Source: UBA6168 sp964573725 (GTDB taxonomy: Bacteria; Bacteroidota; Bacteroidia; Chitinophagales; Saprospiraceae). From it: a stretch of 52,287 nucleotides of DNA. Positions within the stretch are counted from its first letter, which is position 1. Each line of letters opens with the position of its first letter. The translations under genes were made by a program, and so were the position numbers. This document shows positions 25,965-34,383 of this stretch, piece after piece. The notes below the pieces were generated by a model. That model saw nothing but the letters and a program-made list of their open reading frames with translations. It did not search any database and was not told the DNA's origin. The stretch lies in assembly GCA_964573725.1 (NCBI GenBank), contig CAZNLJ010000035.1:1-52287 (forward strand). Direction: 5' to 3'.

Positions 25965-26678
25965 ATGGCTGCAAAGTACAAGCGTATCCTTCTTAAGCTC
26001 AGCGGCGAATCCCTGATGGGCGACCAATCTTTCGGTATCGAGGCCAGTATGTTGCAACATTACGCCCAGCAGATCAAATCGCTGGTCGATGCCTCCATAG
26101 AGGTGGCCATCGTCATCGGAGGCGGTAATATTTTCCGGGGCTTACAGGCCTCCAAATCGGGTATCGAACGGGTACAGGGCGATTATATGGGGATGCTCGC
26201 CACCGTCATCAACGGCATGGCACTCCAAAGTGCCCTCGAGGATGTCGGTGTCTACACCCGCCTCGTCTCCGCCATCAAAATGGACCAGATCGCAGAGCCT
26301 TATATCCGGCGCCGCGCCATCCGGCACCTGGAAAAGGGCAGGGTGGTCATCTTCTCCGGGGGGACGGGAAATCCTTACTTCACCACCGATTCCGCCGCGG
26401 CCCTGCGGGCCAGCGAAATCAATGCGGATGTAATCCTCAAGGGTACGCGGGTCGATGGTATCTACACCGCAGATCCGGAAAAGGATCCCAAGGCGGTCCG
26501 TTTCGAAGTGCTGAGCTTCCAGGAGGTCATCCACCGGGACCTGGGGGTCATGGATATGACGGCATTCACCATCTGCCGCGAAAACAAGATGCCGATTATC
26601 GTCTTCAATGTCAATAATCCGGATAACCTGCGCCGCATCATCCAGGGTGACCGCGTCGGCACCCTCGTAATCGATTGA
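25965..26678 (+). CDS. pyrH: UMP kinase
   Basis: The 237-residue amino-acid-kinase-fold enzyme phosphorylates UMP to UDP. Signatures are KRILLKLSGESLMG, VIGGGNIFRG, RVVIFSGGTGNPYFTTD and TRVDGIYTADPEKDPKA. It follows tsf after a terminator, a common order in this phylum. The gene frr, often next, is not here; the next gene is on the opposite strand. The start is the first ATG before the lysine-rich first strand. Confidence 0.96.
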   Translation: MAAKYKRILLKLSGESLMGDQSFGIEASMLQHYAQQIKSLVDASIEVAIVIGGGNIFRGLQASKSGIERVQGDYMGMLATVINGMALQSALEDVGVYTRLVSAIKMDQIAEPYIRRRAIRHLEKGRVVIFSGGTGNPYFTTDSAAALRASEINADVILKGTRVDGIYTADPEKDPKAVRFEVLSFQEVIHRDLGVMDMTAFTICRENKMPIIVFNVNNPDNLRRIIQGDRVGTLVID

Positions 26679-26712
26679 CGGCCGAAGGGACGCTCCACGG
26701 TTTCCGCTCCGC

Positions 26713-27417
26713 TCAGGTATGGCTGGTCATCGCAATCGTGGCCAGGCTGACGCGTGTCCCGGGGAGTGCCAACAATTCCTCCGCACAGACTTCCAGCGTG
26801 GCCCCTGTCGTCATGACGTCGTCCACCAGCAAGATGTGACGACCCCGGAGCCGTTCCGCATGCCCTGTCCGGAACTGGCCCTGAAGGGATGCCATGCGCG
26901 CCTCCTTGTTCTTTCGGGTCTGCGAGACCCCGTAGCTTGTCCGCCGAAGTCCGTCCGCCATCATCCGGATTCCCATCGCTTCGGCTACCCCGGCACCGAA
27001 CGCCGCACTTTGGTTGTAGCCGCGGATCCTTTCTTTCTTGGGATGCAAGGGTACCGGTACGACCAGCTCCACCCCGCCGTACCAGGGGGAAGCCCGCAGT
27101 TTTTGTCCGAGCTCCATGCCCAGCACCCTTCCGATTTCTTTTTCCCCTTTGTACTTCAACCGATGCAACAGTCGCCTCACCTTGCTTCCCCGGGTGAACA
27201 GCAACAATGCCGCCGCTGATTCTATACGCACCCTGCCCCAAAAACGCTCGGCAAAGGGATTGTCCGCCACGTAGGGATGGTCCGTTTCGGGCAAGTCCGC
27301 CCGGCAATAGCTACATAGTTGGTCGCCGTACGGCGGTGCGTTTGTTTCACAGACAAGGCAAAGATGCGGAAAGAAAAGGGATAGCAGGTCCTGCAGCAGG
27401 TACGACGGAGGTCTCAT
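26713..27417 (-). CDS. ComF-family phosphoribosyltransferase-like protein
   Basis: The 234-residue protein has an N-terminal four-Cys zinc-binding motif (C20, C23, C35, C38; CLVCE and CSYCRA) and a C-terminal PRTase domain with the PRPP loop ILLVDDVMTTGATL. The middle carries KYKGEKEIGRVLG, PVPLHPKKERIRGYNQ and RTRK-like basic segments typical of ComF/GntX. ComF takes part in DNA uptake in naturally transformable bacteria; many homologues are of unknown role. The start was chosen at MRPPSYLLQD, just before the Cys motif. An AT-rich leader with a terminator-like hairpin lies upstream. Confidence 0.9.
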   Translation of the reverse strand: MRPPSYLLQDLLSLFFPHLCLVCETNAPPYGDQLCSYCRADLPETDHPYVADNPFAERFWGRVRIESAAALLLFTRGSKVRRLLHRLKYKGEKEIGRVLGMELGQKLRASPWYGGVELVVPVPLHPKKERIRGYNQSAAFGAGVAEAMGIRMMADGLRRTSYGVSQTRKNKEARMASLQGQFRTGHAERLRGRHILLVDDVMTTGATLEVCAEELLALPGTRVSLATIAMTSHT

Positions 27418-27481
27418 GGCCGATGGGGTGTTCCGATGTCCTGCAAGGCGGGAACCTGTGCGGAGGAATCGGCGTGTTGTC

Positions 27482-27514
27482 AAAAAGACGTCTGCCCGGT
27501 AGTCCGGGCAGACG
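27482..27514 (-). terminator. Terminator-like hairpin upstream of the ComF-like gene
   Basis: A perfect 11-bp stem (CGTCTGCCCGG, 27489-27499, with 27504-27514) has a 4-base loop. On the minus strand T follows (A run 27482-27486). No minus-strand gene ends here; it lies about 70-95 bases before the ComF-like start, so it may end an upstream small RNA or act as an attenuator. Confidence 0.6.
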
Positions 27515-27714
27515 CATCAAAACAAAACGAAAAACCAACTTTAAACAAGTCTAATCATACCTGATAAACCTTCGAAAGGAAAAAAAAGTTGTGAAAACAT
27601 CTTTTTTTAGTAAGGGAAGAGCCTGCATCGGGTGCGGACAGACCGGTTTGCCGGCCGGACTTGTTTTTTCAGGTCGGCCGTCGTATTTTCCGTTCGGCTA
27701 CCGGTTGAAAAAAT
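27515..27714. other. AT-rich divergent intergenic segment
   Basis: This segment lies between the ComF-like gene and the multidomain membrane-protein gene. 27515-27620 is far more AT-rich than its surroundings and on the minus strand holds a 14-codon frame (MFSQLFFLSKVYQV) before the hairpin. No RNA family is recognised. The minus strand reads TAGACTTG near 27555, one mismatch from the -7 consensus. Confidence 0.4.
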
Positions 27715-27722
27715 TACCTTTG
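27715..27722 (+). promoter_or_regulatory. Possible -7 element
   Basis: TACCTTTG matches TAnnTTTG and lies 16 bases before the ATG of the downstream membrane-protein gene. No TTTG is seen at the -33 spacing. Confidence 0.45.
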
Positions 27723-27738
27723 GAAAAAAGAAGAAGCT

Positions 27739-29805
27739 ATGTGGGATCTATTTGGGCGGCTGCACTTGCTGATGCTCCACCTGCCGATTGGTATCTTGTT
27801 GTTGGCCCTGGTCATGGACGGGGTGGCGCGGCGCGGGAATGCGGCCCTCCGTCCGGCGGTGTCCTTCTCCCTGGCTTGGGGGACGGTGGGTGCGTGGGTG
27901 GCGGCCGCCACCGGTTACCGGCTTTCGCAGTCCGGCGATTATGCAGGGGAAATCCTGACCTGGCATCAATGGTTGGGTATCTCCACGGCGCTGGCTTCGG
28001 CCGGAATATACCTGCTGCACCGGCTCGGACGGTATGAAGCCCCCTACTACCAACCCTTGTTTGCCGGGACTGTCCTGTTGCTGGTGGCGACCGGCCACGT
28101 GGGGGGAAGCCTGACCCATGGGGATGGTTTCCTGTTCGGTGGACCGGAACCGGCGCTTGCAACGTCGGGCGGTCCGACCGCAGCGGCCGACCTGGATGGT
28201 GCGGAGCTGTTCGAAGCCGTCATGCTGCCCATCCTCCGGGAGAAATGCGGCAGTTGCCACAGTCCCTCCAGGAAGAAAGGCGGGCTGGTCCTGCTGACGG
28301 CGGAAGGGATAGCGGCAGGGGGGGAGCACGGCCCCGTCGTCCGCCCGGAGCAATTGTCGGAAAGTCCTTTGCTGACCACCTTGCACCTGCCCTTGGAAGA
28401 TGATATGCATATGCCACCGAAATCGAAAGCCCAGCTGTCCGCCCGGGAGCTGTCGCTCTTGTCCTGGTGGGTCGGGCAGGGGGCACCCATTGGCAAGACG
28501 GTCTCGGAAGCCGGGCTGCCGGAGGACCTCCGCGCGGAACTGCTGGCGGGCTTCCGGCCGGCCGTCCATCCCCTCGAATCGCTGTCGGTTCCCCCGGTTC
28601 CGGCGGCCACCCTGGAGAAATTGCGGGCCAAAGGTTTTTCCCTGCTGCCCCTGGCACAGGGAAGCCCCTTGCTGCAGCTTTCCCTCCAGGGCCGCAAGGA
28701 TGTCACGGCGGACAAACTCCGGGCGCTGAAAGGGGTCGGCGAGCAGGTCGTTCACCTCAATCTTGCGGATTCCGGGGCGGACGACGCCCTGGTGGCCGCC
28801 GCTGCGGAGCTGTTCCCCCATTTGAACCGGCTACACCTGGAACGCACTTCCATCACCGACAAAGGATTGGAAAGCCTCGCCTCCCTGGCCTTGCTCGAAT
28901 ACCTGAACCTTCACCAAACCGCCGTGACCGATGCGGGATTGGCCGGCTTGGGGACCTTGCCCTTGCTCCGGTCCGTTTACGTCTGGCAAACCCAGGTGAC
29001 GGAAGCGGGGCTGACCGACTTCCGGACCCGCTACGGGGGGGTGTATGTCGACCGCGGGGTGAACAGTGATTCCCTGTTCGGCGGGGCAGGCCTCAAACCA
29101 CCGGCATTTGTCGGCGGGACGGAACTGTTCGCCGACAGCGTCCGGGTGGAACTCAGTGCCGGATATGGGGGGGCGGATATCTTCTTCACGCTTGACGGGA
29201 CGGATCCGGACACCAACAGCCGGCGGTACGACGGCCCGCTGCTCCTGACGACCTCCGCGACCGTAAAGGCCTGCGCCTTCAAGCCGGGCTGGACCATGAG
29301 CGAGGTGGCCAGCCGCAGTTTTGTCCGCATCCGGCACCAGGTGACGGATATCCGACTGGAAAAGGGGCCCAGCGACCGGTATGCCGGCAATGGCCCCGCC
29401 ACCCTGGTCGACCTCTCCCGCGGGGGGACGAGTTTCCGGGAGGCCGGCTGGCTGGGCTTCGAAGGGTATCACAGCGTCGCCACCCTGGACCTCGGGGCGG
29501 TCAAGGAGTTTTCCCGGGCCTCCGTCGGGGCGTATGAGGATACCGGCGCCTGGATTTTCTTCCCGAAAGGGGTGCGGGTCTCCGCTTCCTCCGATGGTAC
29601 CCGCTTCCGGCAACTGAAGGAAGTCCGGTTCCCGGTGGCGACGGGACCGACACAGCCTTCCTCCCGGCTCTTCGCAGTGGAAGTTCCGCCGACCAAAGCC
29701 AGGTATGTCCGGGTCGAAACGCTGGGGGTCCTGCAAAATCCGGATTGGCATCCCGGCGCCGGCAATCCTTGCTGGGTTTTCCTCGATGAAATCCTGCTCG
29801 AGTAA
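27739..29805 (+). CDS. Membrane protein with cytochrome c, LRR, and discoidin-like domains
   Basis: The 688-residue protein has four membrane helices at about 8-30, 40-58, 77-95 and 105-122 (DUF2231-like). A planctomycete-type cytochrome c segment follows, with the heme motif CGSCH at 170-174 and a likely Met ligand in HMPPKSK. About 320-430 are leucine-rich repeats (LNLHQTAVTDAGLAGL). About 455-530 is an FN3-associated or CHB_HEX_C-type sandwich (FFTLDGTDPD). The rest resembles a discoidin (F5/8 type C) domain. The architecture suggests an electron-carrying membrane anchor exposing a binding domain. No catalytic hydrolase motif is visible. The ATG follows a TACCTTTG element. Confidence 0.85.
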   Translation: MWDLFGRLHLLMLHLPIGILLLALVMDGVARRGNAALRPAVSFSLAWGTVGAWVAAATGYRLSQSGDYAGEILTWHQWLGISTALASAGIYLLHRLGRYEAPYYQPLFAGTVLLLVATGHVGGSLTHGDGFLFGGPEPALATSGGPTAAADLDGAELFEAVMLPILREKCGSCHSPSRKKGGLVLLTAEGIAAGGEHGPVVRPEQLSESPLLTTLHLPLEDDMHMPPKSKAQLSARELSLLSWWVGQGAPIGKTVSEAGLPEDLRAELLAGFRPAVHPLESLSVPPVPAATLEKLRAKGFSLLPLAQGSPLLQLSLQGRKDVTADKLRALKGVGEQVVHLNLADSGADDALVAAAAELFPHLNRLHLERTSITDKGLESLASLALLEYLNLHQTAVTDAGLAGLGTLPLLRSVYVWQTQVTEAGLTDFRTRYGGVYVDRGVNSDSLFGGAGLKPPAFVGGTELFADSVRVELSAGYGGADIFFTLDGTDPDTNSRRYDGPLLLTTSATVKACAFKPGWTMSEVASRSFVRIRHQVTDIRLEKGPSDRYAGNGPATLVDLSRGGTSFREAGWLGFEGYHSVATLDLGAVKEFSRASVGAYEDTGAWIFFPKGVRVSASSDGTRFRQLKEVRFPVATGPTQPSSRLFAVEVPPTKARYVRVETLGVLQNPDWHPGAGNPCWVFLDEILLE

Positions 29806-30170
29806 TCCGCAGGGGCCGGTCGCCCCATCCATTTTTTCACAAGAGAATCGCGGTATGGACTACCGGGGACCCTCCGTCCGGCGCGGGGGGCGACTGGGCC
29901 GGCTTGGGTTTTTCCGACAGGCGGGGCGCCCTGTTGACCACATCGCGGCGGGCCCGGGAGGCGAAGGAGGCGATTGGCAGGTGCTTGCTCGCGCCGCATT
30001 GCAGGGGTTGGTCTTGGAGCGGAGGTTCTTGTCGCCCGGAAACTGCCGCCAGGGCTATTGCCCCGAGGGCTCCGCGACGAAGAATTTTTTACGGCAGGAG
30101 AACCAAAGGGGGCCGCCGCCGGTTATTTGGAGGATGGCAGTCAGCCAATCAGACACCAAAACTTCAGGTC
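29806..30170. other. Non-coding stretch, nothing recognised
   Basis: This stretch lies between the multidomain membrane-protein gene and the zinc peptidase. Open frames on the plus strand are Arg/Gly-rich and have no family pattern. There is no promoter or RNA signature. Confidence 0.45.
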
Positions 30171-30857
30171 ATGGACATGTTTTATTTCATACTGGCCGGG
30201 GGGCTTTCCCTCATCGGGATGATGGTCAGCGCCCGGCTGAAAGGCAAATTCAACAAATACAGCCAAGTGGCGCTTCCCTCCGGCATGAGCGGCCGGGAAG
30301 TGGCCGAGGCGATGCTCGGGCATTACGGCATCTCGGACGTACGGGTCACCATGGGGCAGGGCTTTTTGTCCGACCACTACAATCCGGTCACCAAGGTGGT
30401 CAACCTGAGCCCGGACGTCTACCAGGGACGTAGTATCGCCGCCGCTGCCGTCGCGGCACACGAATGCGGCCACGCGGTGCAGCATGCACAGGCTTATGCC
30501 TGGCTACAGATGCGCTCGGCGCTCGTGCCCATCGTCAATGTGGCGGCCAGCGCCCAACAGTTGCTCCTGATCGGTGCTTTCATGCTGCTGGGTTCCTTCC
30601 CCCAGCTGATGCTGGTCACCATCTTCGCCTTTGCCGCCACCACCTTGTTCTCCTTCATCACCTTGCCGGTCGAATTCGATGCCAGCCGCCGAGCCCTTGT
30701 CTGGCTGGACGCTTCGGGCGTTGCCCGCGGCAGCGCACACAGCGGCGCCAAGGATGCCCTTTGGTGGGCCGCCATGACCTATGTGTCCGCCGCACTCTCC
30801 TCCCTGGTCATGGTCATGTACCTGGTCCTGCGCTATTTGGGCGTCAACCGGGACTGA
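30171..30857 (+). CDS. Neutral zinc metallopeptidase, YugP-like
   Basis: The 228-residue membrane protein of the Zn_peptidase_2 family has an N-terminal helix (about 3-20), the zinc motif HECGH at 97-101 in AAHECGHAVQHA, and three further helices at about 115-135, 140-160 and 205-220. The third ligand is probably in EFDASRRAL. Relatives such as Bacillus YugP are uncharacterised membrane peptidases. The start MDMFYFILA is chosen because the upstream frame is low-complexity; an ATG two codons later is possible. It is followed by a long hairpin. Confidence 0.9.
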   Translation: MDMFYFILAGGLSLIGMMVSARLKGKFNKYSQVALPSGMSGREVAEAMLGHYGISDVRVTMGQGFLSDHYNPVTKVVNLSPDVYQGRSIAAAAVAAHECGHAVQHAQAYAWLQMRSALVPIVNVAASAQQLLLIGAFMLLGSFPQLMLVTIFAFAATTLFSFITLPVEFDASRRALVWLDASGVARGSAHSGAKDALWWAAMTYVSAALSSLVMVMYLVLRYLGVNRD

Positions 30858-30915
30858 TGGGCGCACAAGCTCCCGGGCGAGGTACCTGTCGGTCGCTGCC
30901 GCCGGGGTTTTCGCA

Positions 30916-30953
30916 AGGACGGGCCTGCCTCCAACAGGGGGCAGGCCCGTCCT
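30916..30953. terminator. Long hairpin without T run
   Basis: A perfect 14-bp GC-rich stem (30916-30929 with 30940-30953) has a 10-base loop and lies 59 bases after the zinc peptidase stop. No T run follows on either strand, so it may be a transcript-end hairpin or an RNA-processing site. Confidence 0.45.
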
Positions 30954-31082
30954 GCGCTTACAGCCAACGGGCAACAAGGACAGCCCACCGCAGGGCAGGC
31001 TTCATTCCCGGAGATATTGGCCGGGCGGAACACACTACGTCCGACAAAAAAAGTTTATTTTGCAGGCAAACCAGCCGCCGAC

Positions 31083-32300
31083 ATGAACAGTAAGACACAT
31101 CCTTCGGAAGAGTTGATTTCCAGGACGGATATCGCGACCCTGGCCCAGCAGTTCGTACTGCACCTCTTCAACCAGAAAAACGATACCCGCCTGCTGTTCC
31201 GGAACTATCGCCAAACCACGGAAATCGCAAAGGTCGTCAACGTGTTGGCACAAGCCAACGGCGTCCATGAGGCGGAGTGGGAGGCGGCGGAACTGGCGGC
31301 GTGGTTCTCCAATATCGGCTACCTGTTCGATTATCAGAATCCGGAGCAGAAGAGCATCGAGCTGGCGGAGAAATTTTTTGCCGCCCACCACTTCCAGCCG
31401 GAAAAGAAAAACCACATACTCCAGGCGCTGAAGGCTCTGTTCTCCGACCCCGTACCCAAGACCACGGAGGGCCAGCTGCTCAGCGACGCCTTGCATGCAG
31501 TTTATTTCGGCCATTCGTACGGCGAACAGGCCCCCCTGTGGCGGATGGAGATGGAGCTGCTGCTGAACAAGCAGTTCACCACGGAGGAATGGGAGCAGTT
31601 CCAGCTGCGGCAACTGCTCCAAGCCCGCTTCTTCACTGCCCATGCCAAGGTGCAGTTCGAACCGTTGGTCGCCGCCAACCTGTTGGCGCTCAAGACCCGC
31701 TCGGATAAACGCCGCTCCAAGAAAGACAAGTCCGGCCAAGTCGCCGGCAAACGGTTCGACCAATTCCGGGAACGCCTCTCCCCGGGGGCGCAGACTTTCT
31801 TCCGCACCAATTACCGGACCCACATCAACCTGAGCGCGATTGCGGACAACAAGGCCAACATCATGATCAGCGTCAATGCCATCCTGATTTCCGTCATCAT
31901 ATCGGTCGTATCCTACCGCAACATGACGGAGACGAATCCTGCCATCCTGTTGCCGGTGGTCATCTTTCTCGTGACGGGACTGGCATCCCTGATCTTCGCC
32001 GTGCTGGCGGCCCGCCCGAAAGTCACTTCCGTCATCAACGATGCCACCCCCCTGGAGGAAGCGCGGAAGAACCTCATGTTCTTCGGCAATTTCGTAGCCC
32101 TCAAACTGGATAAGTACGAGGAACTCGTAGATGAGATGTTCCAGGACAGTGAACTCCTGTACGGCAACATGACCCGTGACCTCTATCACCTCGGACTGGT
32201 GCTGGACAAGAAATACCGATACCTGACCGTTTCCTATAATGTTTTCATGATCGGTTTCATCGCGACCGTCCTGACTTTCATCCTGGCGATCCTGGGCTGA
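31083..32300 (+). CDS. Pycsar-type effector with degenerate HD domain
   Basis: The 405-residue protein has an N-terminal HD-like helical domain (about 15-190) and a C-terminal PycTM/DUF5706 region: the block TNYRTHINLSAIADNKANIM (243-262), then membrane helices at about 262-278, 286-309 and 385-404. PycTM proteins are the toxic membrane effectors of Pycsar anti-phage systems, triggered by cyclic UMP or CMP. The family HD domain usually carries YHNxxHT and WFHD metal ligands. Here the same places read FRNYRQT (39-45) and WFSN (74-77), so the ligands are lost. No nucleotide cyclase lies nearby. It may be an orphan effector or a domesticated regulator. The start MNSKTHPSEE follows an AT-rich leader. 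Confidence 0.82.
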   Translation: MNSKTHPSEELISRTDIATLAQQFVLHLFNQKNDTRLLFRNYRQTTEIAKVVNVLAQANGVHEAEWEAAELAAWFSNIGYLFDYQNPEQKSIELAEKFFAAHHFQPEKKNHILQALKALFSDPVPKTTEGQLLSDALHAVYFGHSYGEQAPLWRMEMELLLNKQFTTEEWEQFQLRQLLQARFFTAHAKVQFEPLVAANLLALKTRSDKRRSKKDKSGQVAGKRFDQFRERLSPGAQTFFRTNYRTHINLSAIADNKANIMISVNAILISVIISVVSYRNMTETNPAILLPVVIFLVTGLASLIFAVLAARPKVTSVINDATPLEEARKNLMFFGNFVALKLDKYEELVDEMFQDSELLYGNMTRDLYHLGLVLDKKYRYLTVSYNVFMIGFIATVLTFILAILG

Positions 32301-32484
32301 CCGGCGGCGGCTCCCCGTCCCGGCTGCTCCGGCAGGTATGCACGGATGGTACGTCCCGCGCGCCCGCCGGCAATCAAGCCGGCCGGCCGGGCCGTTTTCC
32401 GGAGCGTGGCCGATGGTCATCGCCGGTTGCTATACACCACGGGAAGGCGTACGGGCCCGAGCCGGGACTTACATTTCACAAGAC

Positions 32485-33393
32485 ATGGAACTACTGCAAA
32501 TTTCCGGGGAAGTCCGGCAAGCCCTGCACGACGGGACGGGAGTGGTGGCGCTGGAGAGCACCATCATTGCCCACGGTATGCCTTACCCGGAAAATGTGGC
32601 CACCGCCCTGGAATTGGAAGCCATCGTACGTTCCGAAGGGGCGGTGCCGGCCACGATCGCCTTGTTGGACGGCCGGATGCGGGTCGGGTTGGCGCCGGCG
32701 GATATCGAGCACCTGGGCCGGGCGGGCTCGGCGGCGGTGAAGGTCAGCCGGCGGGATATCCCCCTGGTCCTGGCCCGGCGGCAACCGGGGGCGACGACGG
32801 TGGCGGGAACTTTGGTCGTCGCAGCCATGGCGGGCATCCGTTTGTTTGCTACCGGCGGTATCGGCGGTGTGCACCGCGGGGCAGGTGAAACGATGGATAT
32901 TTCGGCGGACCTGCAGGAGATGGCCCGTGCCGATGTGGCGGTGGTCAGTGCCGGGGCGAAATCCATCCTGGACCTGGGGCTGACCCTGGAATACCTGGAG
33001 ACCATGGGGGTGCCGGTCATCGGTTTCGGGACGAACGTATTCCCGGCCTTTTATACCCGAGACAGTGGCCATCCCCTGGAGTATCGGGTGGATACACCGG
33101 AGGAATTGGCCCGGATCCTGGCGACCAAGTGGACATCCGGCGTGGCGGGCGGGGTGTTGGTGGCCAATCCGATTCCCGTTTCGGACGCCCTGCGGCAGGC
33201 TCCGGTCCAGGCCGCTACGGAGGAGGCCCTGGCCGATGCCGAGCGGTTGAATATCCGCGGCAAAGCGATTACGCCCTACCTGTTGGCCCGGATCAAGGAG
33301 TTGACGGGAGGGGAAAGCCTGGCGGCAAACATCGCCCTGGTCCGGAACAATGCCCGCTTGGCGGCCCGGATTGCGATGGCAGACAAATCCTGA
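32485..33393 (+). CDS. psuG: Pseudouridine-5'-phosphate glycosidase
   Basis: The 302-residue enzyme reversibly splits pseudouridine 5'-phosphate into uracil and ribose 5-phosphate, the last step of pseudouridine breakdown. Signatures are VVALESTIIAHGMPYPEN near the start, AAVKVSRRDI with the catalytic Lys, TVAGTLVVAAMAGI and RLFATGGIGGVHRGAGETMD. The partner kinase psuK is not visible nearby. The start MELLQISGEV aligns with the family N-terminus. It follows the Pycsar-type gene by 184 bases. Confidence 0.95.
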   Translation: MELLQISGEVRQALHDGTGVVALESTIIAHGMPYPENVATALELEAIVRSEGAVPATIALLDGRMRVGLAPADIEHLGRAGSAAVKVSRRDIPLVLARRQPGATTVAGTLVVAAMAGIRLFATGGIGGVHRGAGETMDISADLQEMARADVAVVSAGAKSILDLGLTLEYLETMGVPVIGFGTNVFPAFYTRDSGHPLEYRVDTPEELARILATKWTSGVAGGVLVANPIPVSDALRQAPVQAATEEALADAERLNIRGKAITPYLLARIKELTGGESLAANIALVRNNARLAARIAMADKS

Positions 33394-33414
33394 AGCGCCT
33401 GTTCGCCGGGGACT

Positions 33415-34284
33415 TCAATGGCGGCGGTTCCTGAAAAAATTCAACAAGGTGCCGACATAGGGCCGGTCGGTCCGGATAGGGACGAGGTCCGCATTATGCT
33501 TGGCGAACACCTTCCGGCAATAAGCCTGTTTGTCCGCAAAAGCGGCGGCATACCGCTCCCGTTGCTGTTCGTCCTCCGTATCAATCCATTGAAGGGAACC
33601 CTTTTCGGCATCGCGGGTAAGCAAGAGGCCGACCGGAGGAAGGATTTCCTCCCGGGGATCGGACAAGTGGATGCCGATCAGCTCATGTCGCCGTGCCGTT
33701 ATCCGGAGGGCGGATTCGAACTGGGGAGCGATGAAATCGGACAGCAAGAAGCAGATGCACCGTTTCTTGATCAGTGCGTTGACATAGGCCAAGGCCATTT
33801 CGATATCCGTGCCGGTTCCTGTCGGCTGGAAATGCAGCAATTCCCGAATGATATGCAGGATATGGGTCTTCCCTTTTTTCGGCGGGATGTACTTTTCGAT
33901 CTTGTCGGTGAAAAAAAGCACGCCCACCTTGTCGTTGTTCTGGATGGCGCTAAATGAAAGAACGGCGCAGATTTCCGTCATCAGCGCCTGTTTGTACTGG
34001 TGGACGGTACCGAAGTGGGCGCTGCGGCTCATGTCGATGACCAGGAGGACGGTCAGCTCGCGTTCTTCCTCGAACACTTTGACGAAGGGGGTGCCTGTGC
34101 GGGCGGTCACGTTCCAGTCGATGTTGCGGACATCGTCGCCGTACTGGTAGTTGCGTACTTCGCTGAAGGACATCCCTCTTCCCTTGAAGGCACTGTGGTA
34201 TTCCCCGGAGAACAGCTGGTGGCTCAATCCCCGCGTCTTTATTTCGATTTTTCTGACTTTCCGAAGGAGTTCCGTCGTATCCAT
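33415..34284 (-). CDS. DUF58 domain protein
   Basis: The 289-residue protein has the DUF58/VWA-like pattern: GRGMSFSEVRNYQYGDDVRNIDWNVTARTG is split here into GDDVRNIDWNVTA and VIDMSRSAHFG, and the second is a MIDAS-like DxSxS. Family members accompany MoxR ATPases and Bat proteins in envelope-stress or metal-insertion complexes. Neither moxR nor bat genes are in the window. The gene is convergent with psuG (21 bases between stops) and 99 bases upstream of it lies the NRDE gene on the same strand. Confidence 0.92.
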   Translation of the reverse strand: MDTTELLRKVRKIEIKTRGLSHQLFSGEYHSAFKGRGMSFSEVRNYQYGDDVRNIDWNVTARTGTPFVKVFEEERELTVLLVIDMSRSAHFGTVHQYKQALMTEICAVLSFSAIQNNDKVGVLFFTDKIEKYIPPKKGKTHILHIIRELLHFQPTGTGTDIEMALAYVNALIKKRCICFLLSDFIAPQFESALRITARRHELIGIHLSDPREEILPPVGLLLTRDAEKGSLQWIDTEDEQQRERYAAAFADKQAYCRKVFAKHNADLVPIRTDRPYVGTLLNFFRNRRH

Positions 34285-34383
34285 GCTGCGATTCTCGGGT
34301 TTGCGGTTTCTGCGAGGCTGTATCCGACGAATGGCGGTACCGGGTAAGTGCAGGTGTGAGCGGCCGTGCCGCTTACCGTCCGT

